From positions 35,319-99,318 of the forward strand of contig CAYYID010000016.1 of the NCBI GenBank assembly GCA_964471915.1: DNA of 64,000 nt. Reading direction: 5' to 3'. A program made the translations under genes and the position numbers. Positions 8,224-17,265 of the stretch are shown here, piece by piece; the stretch's first letter is position 1; the number at the start of each line of letters is the position of its first letter. A model generated the notes under the pieces. That model was not told the origin of the DNA, did not search any database, and was given only the letters and a program-made list of their open reading frames with translations. Source of the stretch: JAIEPW01 sp964471915 (GTDB lineage Bacteria; Acidobacteriota; Terriglobia; Bryobacterales; Bryobacteraceae).

Positions 8224-8290
8224 ACCAGCGACTTAATGACTCTGTACCCGGACTGTAATCCCGCCGATAGAGAACTGCAGGAACGGGCGG

Positions 8291-9457
8291 ATGCTGAACA
8301 CAGTGCTCATCACCTCCGAGCCGGCGGCCGCCAAGGCCATCGAGCTCATGATCGCGGAGACCGGATTTCTCCGGCTGGTGTTCGGCGACTGTCCGCCGCC
8401 GCCGCACCATGAGCTGCTGCGGTTGCTGCAGGCGCACGATCCGGAAGTGCTGCTGATCGACGTCAGCGAATGGAGCCTGGCGCGGCCGATCGCGGCGAAC
8501 GTCCGCAAGCGGGATTACAAGTCAGCCTGGATCGCGTTCCGTCCGCCGTGGAATAAGCTGGAAGGCGCGAATCTGGAGACGGCGGGCTTCGACGCCCTGA
8601 TGGAAGCGCCGTTCACGACGCGGCAGCTCGAGTCGACGGTGTACCAGGCGATCCACGGCCGGCACCCCTCCGAGAACGACAACCTGCTGGTGTTTCTGCC
8701 GGCGAAGGCGGGCAGCGGCTGCACCACCGTGGTGCTGAACACGGCGCTGGCGCTGGCCCGGGAGACGCAGAAATCGGTGCTGGTGCTGGAGGCGGACCGG
8801 CGAAGCGGCATCCTGTCGGAGCTGCTCGACGTGAGCGCGCAAGGGTCCCTGGGGGAGGCGCTGCAGCGCGCCGAGTCGATGACCGGGCTGGAGTGGGCGC
8901 AACACCGGGTGACGGTCGAAGGCGTCGATTTCGTGCTGAACGACCTGACCAAGACCGCGCCGCTGCCGAGCTGGGCGGATTACTTCCAACTGCTGCGGTT
9001 TCTGCGCACGCGGTACGACTACATCCTGGTGGATATGCCGGAAGCCGTCAATGAAGCGACGGCGGAAGTGGTGCGGAGCGCGCGCGGCGTGTTCGTAGTG
9101 ACCACGCCGGAGGTGCCGGCGCTGAAGCTGGCGAGCCACCGGATCCACGAGTTGGAGCGGTGCGGGCTGCCGCCGCAGCAGACGCGGCTGCTGGTGAACC
9201 GGGCGACGCGGGATTCGCTGCCGTCCGCCGAGGTGGAGAAGCTGGTGGGCCGGAGCGTGTTCCACAGCCTGGGGAGCGACTATCCGAAGATCCAGCAGGC
9301 GATTCTGGAGTCGCGGGGCGTGGCGCGGGACAGCAAGTTCTACGTGGCTACGGCGGCGCTGGCGCGGAAGCTGGGCGGGCTGGAGGAGCCGGTCGCCCAG
9401 CGGAGCGGCTTCGACCTGCTGCGCCGGTTCGGCCGGGTGGCCGCCGAAACCCGCTGA
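8291..9457 (+). CDS. CpaE/TadZ-like ATPase, copy 1
   Basis: A 388-residue protein with a receiver-like N-terminal domain (about residues 1-125, LLIDVSE at 54-60) and a MinD/ParA-type ATPase domain. The P-loop is atypical: PAKAGSGCTT (137-146), with Cys where ParA-type proteins have the second Lys. CpaE/TadZ proteins, which place Tad pilus machinery at cell poles, also have altered P-loops, so this fits the family. A Walker B-like YDYILVDMPE follows. An AGGA motif precedes the ATG. The next gene is a close paralogue; no other Tad pilus gene is in the window. Confidence 0.85.
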   Translation: MLNTVLITSEPAAAKAIELMIAETGFLRLVFGDCPPPPHHELLRLLQAHDPEVLLIDVSEWSLARPIAANVRKRDYKSAWIAFRPPWNKLEGANLETAGFDALMEAPFTTRQLESTVYQAIHGRHPSENDNLLVFLPAKAGSGCTTVVLNTALALARETQKSVLVLEADRRSGILSELLDVSAQGSLGEALQRAESMTGLEWAQHRVTVEGVDFVLNDLTKTAPLPSWADYFQLLRFLRTRYDYILVDMPEAVNEATAEVVRSARGVFVVTTPEVPALKLASHRIHELERCGLPPQQTRLLVNRATRDSLPSAEVEKLVGRSVFHSLGSDYPKIQQAILESRGVARDSKFYVATAALARKLGGLEEPVAQRSGFDLLRRFGRVAAETR

Positions 9458-9498
9458 CGGCCTCGAAATTCCCCGCGCGCGGACGATGAGTCCGTTGC

Positions 9499-10671
9499 GT
9501 GCTGTCCAGCATTCTCATCAGTTGGGATCCGAATACCGCGGCGGTAGTGGAGCAAATCGCCGGCGAGACCGGGGTAATCCACTCGGTCTGGAGCGGCTAT
9601 CCGCCGCCGGACACGCCCGAGCTGGTGCGGATCCTGCGCGCGAAAAGCCCGGACCTGCTGCTGCTGGACGTCAGCGATCCGGAGCTGTGCCTGCCGGTGC
9701 TGGAGCGGGTACGGAAGGGCGAATTCCGCACGGTGGTCGTCGGGTACCGGGCGCGGTGGAACCGGCACGAGCAGGCGGAACTGGAGGACGCCGGGGTCCG
9801 CCAGTTGCTGGAAGCGCCGTTCTCCGCCGGGCAGCTCGAGGCGGCGATCTACCGCGCGCTCCACGACGGCCGCGAGTTCGAGAATCCGAACCTGCTGGCG
9901 TTTCTGCCCGCCAAGGCCGGCAGCGGCTGTTCGACGGTGGTGCTGAACGCGGCGTTCGCGCTGGCGCAGGAGCAGCAGGCGCGCGTGTTGGTGCTCGAAG
10001 CCGACCGGCGCTCCGGGGTGCTGTCGATCCTGCTGAACCAGCCGGCGCGGGGCAAGCTCGCCGACGCGCTGGCGGCCGCGGATTCGCTGACCGGGCTCGA
10101 CTGGTCGCAGCACTATGCCGAGGCGTTCGGGGTCCACTTTCTGCTGGCGGATCCCGCGCGGCGCACCGCGGCGCCTACCTGGGCGCAGTACTTTCACCTG
10201 CTGGGGTTCCTGCGCTCGCGCTACGACTTCATCCTGGCGGACCTACCCGAGGTAGTGAACCCGGCCACCGTCGAGATCGTTCGCACGGCGCGCGCGAGCT
10301 TCGTGGTGGCGACGCCCGAGATCCCGTCGCTGCGCATGTCCGCGGTCCGGCTCGGCGAACTCACCGAGTGCGGCCTGGCCGAGGACCGTTGTCCGATTCT
10401 GCTCAACCGCGTGCACCGCGACGCGCTCTCGGTCGGTGAAGTGGAAAAGCTGCTGGGCCGCCCGGTGTTCGCGACGTTTCCGAACGAGTACGCGCGGATC
10501 CTGACGTCGACCATTGAGTCCCGTCCGGTGGCGCAGAACACGCGGTTCTACGAGGCCTGCGCCGCGTTCGGCCGCCGGCTGACGCAGCGGGACCGGCCCG
10601 CAGCGGAAGCGCCCGTCCGGAGCCCGCTGGGGTTTCTGGGACGCTTGAGCCGCCTCGGCGCGCAGAGCTGA
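9499..10671 (+). CDS. CpaE/TadZ-like ATPase, copy 2 (tandem paralogue)
   Basis: A 390-residue paralogue of the preceding gene, clearly similar along its whole length: LLLLDVSDPE, the same atypical P-loop PAKAGSGCSTVVLN, LEADRRSGVL, YDFILADLPE and the closing Q-N-T-R-FYEA region. It starts at GTG 9499; the ATG at 9486 is in another frame. Forty-one base pairs separate the two copies, so they are probably one operon and arose by local duplication. A heteromeric polar landmark or pilus-assembly factor is plausible, but the lack of neighbouring pilus genes leaves this open. Confidence 0.83.
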   Translation: MLSSILISWDPNTAAVVEQIAGETGVIHSVWSGYPPPDTPELVRILRAKSPDLLLLDVSDPELCLPVLERVRKGEFRTVVVGYRARWNRHEQAELEDAGVRQLLEAPFSAGQLEAAIYRALHDGREFENPNLLAFLPAKAGSGCSTVVLNAAFALAQEQQARVLVLEADRRSGVLSILLNQPARGKLADALAAADSLTGLDWSQHYAEAFGVHFLLADPARRTAAPTWAQYFHLLGFLRSRYDFILADLPEVVNPATVEIVRTARASFVVATPEIPSLRMSAVRLGELTECGLAEDRCPILLNRVHRDALSVGEVEKLLGRPVFATFPNEYARILTSTIESRPVAQNTRFYEACAAFGRRLTQRDRPAAEAPVRSPLGFLGRLSRLGAQS

Positions 10672-10708
10672 GCTTGCCCTGCCGCGAAGGAACCCGTACG
10701 ATCGAACC

Positions 10709-12055
10709 ATGCCTGTTCCGGTATCGCTCGTCTTCGTGGCCGCCGCCGCGCTCGCCCAGGAGAACTGGCCCATGTTCCGCGGCGCTGCCGCCAACGGCGT
10801 CGGCGGCAAACCGGTGCCCGTCTCCTTCAACGCGGATCCCGACGGCGGACCGCTGCGTTCTGTCCGCTGGAAGGTGCCGCTTGCCGGGCTCGGCCATTCC
10901 AGCCCCGTGGTGTGGGGCAACCGGCTCTTTGTCGCCACCGCCGTCGCCGCCGCCGGCACGGCGCCGCTCAAGGTCGGGCTGTACGGCGCGGGCGACTCCG
11001 CCGAAGACAACGGCGAACAGGCCTGGAAGATCTTCTGTTTCGACAAGCGCGACGGGAAGCTGCTGTGGGAGCGGACGGCGCACCAGGGGATCCCGCGCGC
11101 GAAGCGCCACACCAAGGCGACGCACGCCAACACGACGGTCGCCACCGACGGCAAGCGGGTGATCGCGTTCTTCGGCTCCGAGGGGCTGTATGCCTACGAC
11201 CTCGACGGCAAGCCGCTGTGGAAGAAGGATCTCGGCGTGATCGACATGGCGCCCTCGGACGCCGTGATGCTCTCCTGGGGCTTCGCGAGTTCCCCGGTGC
11301 TGTTCGAGGATCGCGTGATCGTGCAGGCCGACCGCAAGCACGAGCCGTTCGTGGCCGCGTTTGCCGCCGCCGACGGCAAGGAGCTGTGGCGCACCTCGCG
11401 CGCCGGGATCGTGAAGGATAGCTGGTCGACGCCCGCCGTGGTCCGCACGCCGGGGCGCACGCAGGTGGTGCTGAACGCGTATCCCTACATCGCGAGCTAC
11501 GACTTCGCCACGGGCCAGGAGCTGTGGCGGCTCAAGAGCGAAGGCGACATCCCGGTGCCGACGCCGCAGTTCGCGCACGGACTGATCTTCGTCACGAACG
11601 CGCACGGCGGGCCCGCGCCGCTGTACGCCATCCGGCCGGAGGCGGCCGGCGACATCACGCCCGAAGCCGGCTCCCGCACGTCGGCCGGGATTGTGTGGAG
11701 CGAGCCGCGCAACGGCGCCTACATGCAGACGCCGCTGGTGCTCGGCGATTTGATTTACAGTTGCTCGGACCGCGGGGTCCTGAAGGTGTACGACGCCAAG
11801 ACGGGGAAGCTCCACTACCAGCAGCGGCTGGGCGCGGGAACGACGGGGTTCTCGGCGTCGCCGGTTGCCTCCGGCGGGCGGCTGTACTTCACCAGCGAAG
11901 AGGGGGAAGTGTACGTGATCGCCGCGGGACCGCAGTACGAACTGGTGGCGACGAACAAGCTCGGCGAGATCGCGATGGCGTCGCCCGCGGTGTCCGACGG
12001 CGTTCTGTACTTCCGCACCCGCGGCCACGTCGTGGCGGTGGGCGACGGCAAGTAG
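10709..12055 (+). CDS. Secreted PQQ-type beta-propeller protein
   Basis: A 448-residue protein with a short signal peptide (VSLVFVAAAALAQ) followed by NWPMFRGAAANGVGG, the usual opening of PQQ-binding-like beta-propeller proteins. WD/PQQ-type blades repeat through the sequence: CFDKRDGKLLWERT, AYDLDGKPLWKKD, AAADGKELWRTS, YDFATGQELWRLK and YDAKTGKLHYQQR. These are the GKxLW tryptophan-docking repeats. No dehydrogenase catalytic motif is evident, so it may be structural or binding rather than an alcohol dehydrogenase. It is convergent with the kinase gene, only 8 bp apart. Confidence 0.85.
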   Translation: MPVPVSLVFVAAAALAQENWPMFRGAAANGVGGKPVPVSFNADPDGGPLRSVRWKVPLAGLGHSSPVVWGNRLFVATAVAAAGTAPLKVGLYGAGDSAEDNGEQAWKIFCFDKRDGKLLWERTAHQGIPRAKRHTKATHANTTVATDGKRVIAFFGSEGLYAYDLDGKPLWKKDLGVIDMAPSDAVMLSWGFASSPVLFEDRVIVQADRKHEPFVAAFAAADGKELWRTSRAGIVKDSWSTPAVVRTPGRTQVVLNAYPYIASYDFATGQELWRLKSEGDIPVPTPQFAHGLIFVTNAHGGPAPLYAIRPEAAGDITPEAGSRTSAGIVWSEPRNGAYMQTPLVLGDLIYSCSDRGVLKVYDAKTGKLHYQQRLGAGTTGFSASPVASGGRLYFTSEEGEVYVIAAGPQYELVATNKLGEIAMASPAVSDGVLYFRTRGHVVAVGDGK

Positions 12056-12063
12056 GGCCGCGG

Positions 12064-14781
12064 TTACGGCAGGGCGGCCAATAACCGGCGGGCCTCGGCC
12101 AGGTTCCGCTGGATCTCGAGATTCCCGGGCGCGCGGTCGCCCAGCTTGCTCCACGACCCAACGGCGCGCTCGAGGTGGCGGCGTTTCTCCACCGCCGGGG
12201 CCCCGGGATTCCAACGTGCCCACCGGAAGCTGCTTTCGGCACGGCTCAAGTGCTCGCGGGTATTCCGGTCCCCCGGAGCCTGGGCATCGAGCGCCTGAAA
12301 AGCCTTGCGGTAGAACGCGGCGCCTTCGGCGGGCGGCAAAGTGTCGCCAAGCAGGTTCCCGACCCGAATCAGGTCGAACCGGTAATCGATGAACCGCGGG
12401 GCGTCTCCCGACAGGCGTTCCAGCGTTGCCGCCGCGCGGCGGAGCAGGTCGAGGGCGCGGCGGCGATCCCCGGTTTTGAGGAGCGCCCGAGCCAGCGCCT
12501 CCTGGGCGTTGGCCTCCAACTGATCGCCCGCGGGCGCCATTTGCAACGCCGTCTCGAGATAGGGGAGCGCTCGCCGGGGGTTCCGGGGCAGCAGCACGCA
12601 GCCCATCACCCAATGTCCAAACAGGCGGTCGCGCTCGGAACGCGCACTGCCGCGATCCTCGTCCGCCAGGGCCTCCGCCTCCCGCAGAGCCAGGCCGGCG
12701 TAGCTCTCCGCGGCCTCGGACTGGCCCAGGTGGAAGCTCAGTGGATTGCCGGAAACGGTAGCCAAGGAGAAATGGAGCAGGAACCGGCGCCTCCGCCAGG
12801 TGAAGTTCCTGGGGTTAGCCGCCAGGAACTTCTCGCAGATGCGGACCGACTCCTGGTAGGCTGCGACCGCCCCGGCGAGGTCGCCGGTGTCGCGGCGGGC
12901 CTCGGCGAGATCGTGGAGCATCAACGAAAAGGTTCCCTGCGGGACCGGCGCCGCGCCGCTCGAAGGCCACCGGCGGAGCAGGTCCACGGCGGCGGTATGC
13001 TTTTCGACCGCCGCCGCCGCGTCGCCCTGGCCGAGCAGGGCCTGTCCCATGATGCCCCAAGCCTGGGCGATGCCGGTGTCGGCTTCGAGGTTCTGGCCGC
13101 GCCGCGGGTTCCGGCGTTCCCAGGCGGCGACACTCCTGGATTGGTGGGAGACGGCCCGGGCGGGGTCGCCGAGTTGCAACTGCACGAACCCCGTGGTCCG
13201 CTCCAGGACGGCCAGATCGGCGAGCACTTTCGGGTCCGGGTTCTCGCGGCGGGCGAGGCGCTCGAGAATCGCGGCCGCTTTGCCGTAGCTCGCGATCGCG
13301 GCGCGGGTTTGGCCGAGGCCGCTCTTGCCGGGATTCCCCTGGACGTCGCCGATCCGCTTATAGGCGGCGGCGAGCTCGAGTTGCAAGGCGGTATCGTCTT
13401 CGGCCTCGCGCGCCAGGCTGTCGAGGTACTCCGTCGCCGTCGTGACCACTTCGGCGCGGATTTTCGCGGTGCCCGGGACATTCACCATCCCGTCGTAGAT
13501 TCCGAAGACGAAAGTGTTGGCGAGCTTGCGCACCTGCTGGAAGCGGCGCTCGGCGCGAGCCGCTTGGGCGTCGGCCCGCCGGGCTTGCAGCGTGGCGGCG
13601 ACGATGCCGGCCGTGAGGCTGACCACGGCGAGCACTCCGGCCGCGACCGCGATCCGGTTGCGCAGGACGAACTTTCCGGCGCGGTAGGCGAGCGTCTCCG
13701 GCCTCGCCCGCACCGGACGGCCTTCGAGGAACCGGCAGATGTCTCCGGCAAACTGTTCCACCGACACGTAGCGGCGCGCCGGGTCTTTGCGCAAGGCCAA
13801 GGCGACGATGTTATCGAGGTCACCGGCCAGCTCACGGCGGATCCGCCGGTCGGAGACCGCCTCACTGGGCGGTTGCGGCATGGTCTCGCAGATGGCAAGC
13901 TCCAAGTCGGCCGGGCTGCCGTTGCGGATGCGGTGCGGACTGACGCCGGCCAGCAGCTCGTAGAGCACCGCGCCGAGCGAGTAGATATCGGTCGCCACGG
14001 TGACCGGCTCGCCGCGAACCTGTTCGGGGCTGGCGTAGGCGGGCGTGAAAGGATGCATCCCCGTGCGGGTGAGTTCGGCCGTCGCGTCGTCGGGATGCAG
14101 CAGTTTGGCGATGCCGAAGTCGAGCAGCTTGGGGACGCCGGCGGCCGTGACGAGGATATTACCGGGCTTGATGTCACGGTGCACCACCAGCTTCTGGTGG
14201 GCGTGCTGGACGGCGGCGCAGACCTGCTCGAACAACAGCAGCCGCGCGCGGACCGGCAAGTGCCGCTCCCGCGAGTACTCGATCAGGGGCCGCCCCTCGA
14301 CATGCTCCATGACCAGATAGGGAACGCCCTGGTCGGTGGCGCCGCCATCGAGCAGGCGGGCGATGTTGGGATGGTCGAGCGCGGCCAGAATGCGGCGCTC
14401 CTGCCGGAAGCGTTCCACAAGTTGGGCGGAGCCCAGGCCATGGGTCACCACTTTGATGGCGACCTGCTGCCGGAACTCCGCCGCGGCGCGCTCGGCCAGG
14501 TAGACCGTGCCCATGCCGCCGCGGCCGAGTTCGCGGACGATGGTGAACTTTTCGATGTGAATCGGCGGCGGCTCCACCGGCAGCGCCGCGGCGGCCCGCG
14601 CCACCGCGCCCTGGATGCGGGTTCCGCCGTCGCCCGCGTGGCGCAGCATGCCTTCGACGGCCGCGCGCAGCTCCGGGTCGTGAGCGGCTTCGCGATCGAG
14701 CAGGGCGGAACGCTCCGCCGCGGGCAGATCCAAGGCCGCCAGGAAGATCCGTTCGGTTTCCTGCCACCGGTTCGTCGGCAT
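12064..14781 (-). CDS. Membrane Ser/Thr protein kinase with C-terminal TPR region
   Basis: A 905-residue eukaryotic-type kinase. Kinase domain about residues 80-345: GRGGMGTVY glycine loop, AIK (K110), HRDIKPGN (D203) and DFG (221-223), all intact, so it should be active. One transmembrane helix (about 380-400) leads to a TPR-rich sensory region of about 480 residues. The N-terminal 75 residues (RIFLAALDLPAAERSALLD) match the leader helix seen in many acidobacterial kinases of this type. The TIGR02999-type ECF sigma gene lies just upstream on the same strand, the usual partner, suggesting a joint signalling pathway. Confidence 0.93.
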   Translation of the reverse strand: MPTNRWQETERIFLAALDLPAAERSALLDREAAHDPELRAAVEGMLRHAGDGGTRIQGAVARAAAALPVEPPPIHIEKFTIVRELGRGGMGTVYLAERAAAEFRQQVAIKVVTHGLGSAQLVERFRQERRILAALDHPNIARLLDGGATDQGVPYLVMEHVEGRPLIEYSRERHLPVRARLLLFEQVCAAVQHAHQKLVVHRDIKPGNILVTAAGVPKLLDFGIAKLLHPDDATAELTRTGMHPFTPAYASPEQVRGEPVTVATDIYSLGAVLYELLAGVSPHRIRNGSPADLELAICETMPQPPSEAVSDRRIRRELAGDLDNIVALALRKDPARRYVSVEQFAGDICRFLEGRPVRARPETLAYRAGKFVLRNRIAVAAGVLAVVSLTAGIVAATLQARRADAQAARAERRFQQVRKLANTFVFGIYDGMVNVPGTAKIRAEVVTTATEYLDSLAREAEDDTALQLELAAAYKRIGDVQGNPGKSGLGQTRAAIASYGKAAAILERLARRENPDPKVLADLAVLERTTGFVQLQLGDPARAVSHQSRSVAAWERRNPRRGQNLEADTGIAQAWGIMGQALLGQGDAAAAVEKHTAAVDLLRRWPSSGAAPVPQGTFSLMLHDLAEARRDTGDLAGAVAAYQESVRICEKFLAANPRNFTWRRRRFLLHFSLATVSGNPLSFHLGQSEAAESYAGLALREAEALADEDRGSARSERDRLFGHWVMGCVLLPRNPRRALPYLETALQMAPAGDQLEANAQEALARALLKTGDRRRALDLLRRAAATLERLSGDAPRFIDYRFDLIRVGNLLGDTLPPAEGAAFYRKAFQALDAQAPGDRNTREHLSRAESSFRWARWNPGAPAVEKRRHLERAVGSWSKLGDRAPGNLEIQRNLAEARRLLAALP

Positions 14782-14920
14782 TCCGGCTCAGCCTAACACA
14801 GGGGTTCCGAAACGGTTGAACACTTTTCGGCGGCGGCCGCACATACCGGGGTGGAGGAGCACACGACGATGAGTACCAGTCCGCTGCCGGCCGCTGCGGA
14901 AAAACGTTTCGCAGCTAACT

Positions 14921-15517
14921 TTACGGAGTAGATCCGGGGGGATCGCTCGCGCCGCGGAGCTGCCAGTTCAGGAACGCATAGGCGACCTGGAGGTCGCGGC
15001 GGACGGTGCTGACGGAGAGTTCGGCGACATCCGCGATCTCCTCGTTGGTAAGTCCCGCGAAGAACTTCATCTCGACCAGGCGGCCCTTGCGCTCGTCCTC
15101 GGCGGCGAGTCTTTCGAGGGCGCGGTCGAGGTCCAGCAGGTCGCAGTCCGCGGCGCCGGCGGCGTCCGAGCCGGGGCTCTCGAGAGCCTCCGTCAGTTCC
15201 AGGCGCACGGCGCCGGAGCCCCGTTTGGCGGCATTGTGCGCGCGGGCGTGCTGCATCAGGATCTGCCGCATGAGGCGGGCGGCCACGGCGAGGAAGTGGG
15301 CGCGGTCCTGCCAGTCGACGCGGGCGCCGGCGGCCAACTGGATCCAGGCCTCGTGCACGAGGGCCGTGGGTTGCAGGGTGTGATCGGAGCGCTCGCGAGC
15401 CATCTGGCGGGACGCGATGCGCCGCAGTTCGCCATAGGCGAGCGGGAGAAGGGCGTCCAGGGCCGCCGGGCTGCCCCGGCGCCACTCGAGCAACAGGCGG
15501 GTGAATTCCCCTTCCAC
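14921..15517 (-). CDS. ECF sigma factor, TIGR02999 type
   Basis: A 198-residue sigma-70-family factor. Region 2 holds LLPLAYGELRRIASRQMARER, TLQPTALVHEAWIQL and FLAVAARLMRQILMQHARA. Region 4 holds KFFAGLTNEEIADVAELSVSTVRRDLQVAYAFL. This QPTALVHEA signature defines the ECF group usually encoded beside a Ser/Thr kinase in Acidobacteria and Planctomycetes, as here (kinase 140 bp downstream). Phosphorylation may replace an anti-sigma factor as control; that is inference. It is divergent from the pseudopilin gene, so the 135-bp gap between them may hold a target promoter. Confidence 0.92.
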   Translation of the reverse strand: MEGEFTRLLLEWRRGSPAALDALLPLAYGELRRIASRQMARERSDHTLQPTALVHEAWIQLAAGARVDWQDRAHFLAVAARLMRQILMQHARAHNAAKRGSGAVRLELTEALESPGSDAAGAADCDLLDLDRALERLAAEDERKGRLVEMKFFAGLTNEEIADVAELSVSTVRRDLQVAYAFLNWQLRGASDPPGSTP

Positions 15518-15652
15518 GGCGGATGGCCAGAGTTTAGCTGAGTTGGGGCGGTGGCTGCACGGCAGTCAGCGCGCTCCGGCAAGGCGCGTGAACCGGCGGA
15601 TTCGAAGCAGGAGTCCGCGGGAACCAGCAACCTGAACCAAAGGAAAAACACA

Positions 15653-16690
15653 ATGAACAAGACAACTCACACTTACCATCGGAGCCGAGCGGGGTTCACC
15701 CTCATCGAACTTCTCGTCGTGATCGCCACGGTCCCGGTCCTGATCGGCTTGCTGCTGCCGGCAATCCAGAAGGTCCGCGAGGCGGCGAACCGCACCGCCG
15801 CCAGCAACAACCTCAGGCAGATCGGACTGGCCGCGCACAACTACCAGGACGCGAACCGGACGTTCCCGCCGACGATGGCCGCGGCGTTGCGGGCCGCAGG
15901 CTTTCCGGAGCATGGCGAGTTCGGCGGCATGAAAGCGTCCTCCTACCGGACGACGAAGGAGACCTGGACGCTGGCGCTGAATCCCGTGGCCGGGGTGACG
16001 GGCTCCGAGACGATTGTCGCGCGCGGGCAGGCGGGAACGCCGGCCATTGCGTTGGAGTACCTGCCGATCGCCCACGCGCCGCATGCGGCCGCGGAAATGT
16101 TCGCCAACGTCCGCGCCAGCGGGGCGACGGCGATCGCGCAACTGATCGCGCTGGTACCCGGGACGGCGGAGCAGACGCGCCTGGCGAGCCAGGTGATTCC
16201 GTTCCTGAACTCGCCCGGGGTCACGGAGCAAACGGCGGCGCGGCTGCAGGGCCGCGACGGCCGGGTGAGCCTGGCGAGCCTCATGGCGGGCCTCGGTGCG
16301 CAACCGGGCGGCGGTTCCCTGGCGTCGATCCTCGCCGGGCTGGAAGCGGCGCTGCGCCGGGATCTGCAACTGGGCGTGCTTGGCGAGAACTGGGAGAGCG
16401 TGCCCGGCATCGCCGTTCCGGCGGGAGGATCCGCCGCGCGTTTCTTCAGCTACGAAATGCTGGGCTCGCTGACCCGGACGCTGGTTCCCGCGGAATCCGC
16501 GTCGCAACCGCTGTGCGCGCTGCTGGCGCGGGCGGAGGAGGCGCAGCGGACGGGAGACCGGAAGGGCGAGCAAGCGGCGCTGCAAGCGTTCCTCGATGCG
16601 GTCGCCGCGGCGGTGGCCGCCCGTCCGCCGGCGGTGACGCCCTTGGCCGGGCAAGTGTTGCTAAGCATTGGCGTGGTGTACAAGTACTGA
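15653..16690 (+). CDS. Type II/IV pseudopilin with prepilin peptidase site, DUF1559-like
   Basis: A 345-residue protein with a class III signal: RSRAG then FTLIELLVVIATVPVLIGLLLPAIQ, so prepilin peptidase should cut after the Gly at residue 14. The segment REAANRTAASNNLRQIGLAAHNYQDANRTFPP matches the DUF1559 pseudopilins common in Planctomycetes. The remainder is Ala/Gly-rich with no known catalytic motif. The ATG at 15653 has AAAGGA just upstream; the frame is open further 5', but the family N-terminus decides the start. It is probably surface-exposed or periplasmic and could be a regulon member of the divergent ECF sigma. Confidence 0.85.
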   Translation: MNKTTHTYHRSRAGFTLIELLVVIATVPVLIGLLLPAIQKVREAANRTAASNNLRQIGLAAHNYQDANRTFPPTMAAALRAAGFPEHGEFGGMKASSYRTTKETWTLALNPVAGVTGSETIVARGQAGTPAIALEYLPIAHAPHAAAEMFANVRASGATAIAQLIALVPGTAEQTRLASQVIPFLNSPGVTEQTAARLQGRDGRVSLASLMAGLGAQPGGGSLASILAGLEAALRRDLQLGVLGENWESVPGIAVPAGGSAARFFSYEMLGSLTRTLVPAESASQPLCALLARAEEAQRTGDRKGEQAALQAFLDAVAAAVAARPPAVTPLAGQVLLSIGVVYKY

Positions 16691-16772
16691 AGTTCCTTCC
16701 GCCCGGGAGCCGGCCTTGCCGCGCGCCCGGGTTTCAATCCATCAACCCAACCAAATCAGGAGAGACAAACAA

Positions 16773-17171
16773 ATGCGAATTCGACACATGCTATTCGTGT
16801 GCGCGGCGACGGTACTGCTGGCCGATGCGCCGCTCAAGGAGGTGCTGGGTCTGAGCATGGACCAGGCGCGGGAGGTGACGGCGATCCAAGCCAAGTACCA
16901 GCAGCCCTATGCGGCGAAGCGTGGCGAGCGCAACGCGCAGATGCGCAAGCTGCGGCGGGCCCGGATCGCCAATGACAGCGCCGCGGTCGCTCGCGAAGAA
17001 CCGGTAGCCCGGCGACTGCACGATGAAATGATGGCCATTCAGGCGAAGGAGGATGCGGAGATCCGGCGGTTGCTGAACGCGGAGCAGAATAAGAAGTTCG
17101 ACGCGCATCTCGAACTTCGCCGCAATATGGCCGGGTCGAGCCGGGACGACAAGGAGTTCACCGGGCGGTAG
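16773..17171 (+). CDS. Periplasmic Spy/LTXXQ-like helical protein
   Basis: A 132-residue protein with a signal peptide (residues 1-17, LFVCAATVLLADA) and then a charged all-helical body. The segments LGLSMDQAREVTAIQAKY and RRLLNAEQNKKFDAHLE are the paired LT/LN-x-x-Q elements of the Spy/CpxP superfamily, which chaperone envelope proteins or sense metals. The ATG at 16773 follows AGGAGAGACAAACAA, a good ribosome-binding site. It lies 82 bp after the pseudopilin gene, on the same strand, so an operon is likely. Specific role unknown. Confidence 0.75.
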   Translation: MRIRHMLFVCAATVLLADAPLKEVLGLSMDQAREVTAIQAKYQQPYAAKRGERNAQMRKLRRARIANDSAAVAREEPVARRLHDEMMAIQAKEDAEIRRLLNAEQNKKFDAHLELRRNMAGSSRDDKEFTGR

Positions 17172-17265
17172 GTTGTGTTCCGGTCTCTGCCCGCCGGCGG
17201 GCCGCCAGGGTCCGCCGGCACGCCCCGCTCGGTGCCTGCGCTTCCGCCGGATCGCGTCGTGACCG

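Noticed and set aside
12175..14796. 873-residue open frame on the plus strand opposite the TPR kinase
   Set aside because: Entirely antisense to a kinase with all catalytic motifs; long antisense frames are expected in GC-rich DNA and this one has no recognisable domain.
14782..14920. Signal-peptide-like stretch ending in Cys and Ala in the gap between sigma factor and kinase
   Set aside because: No in-frame start codon or ribosome-binding site of its own; too short to support.
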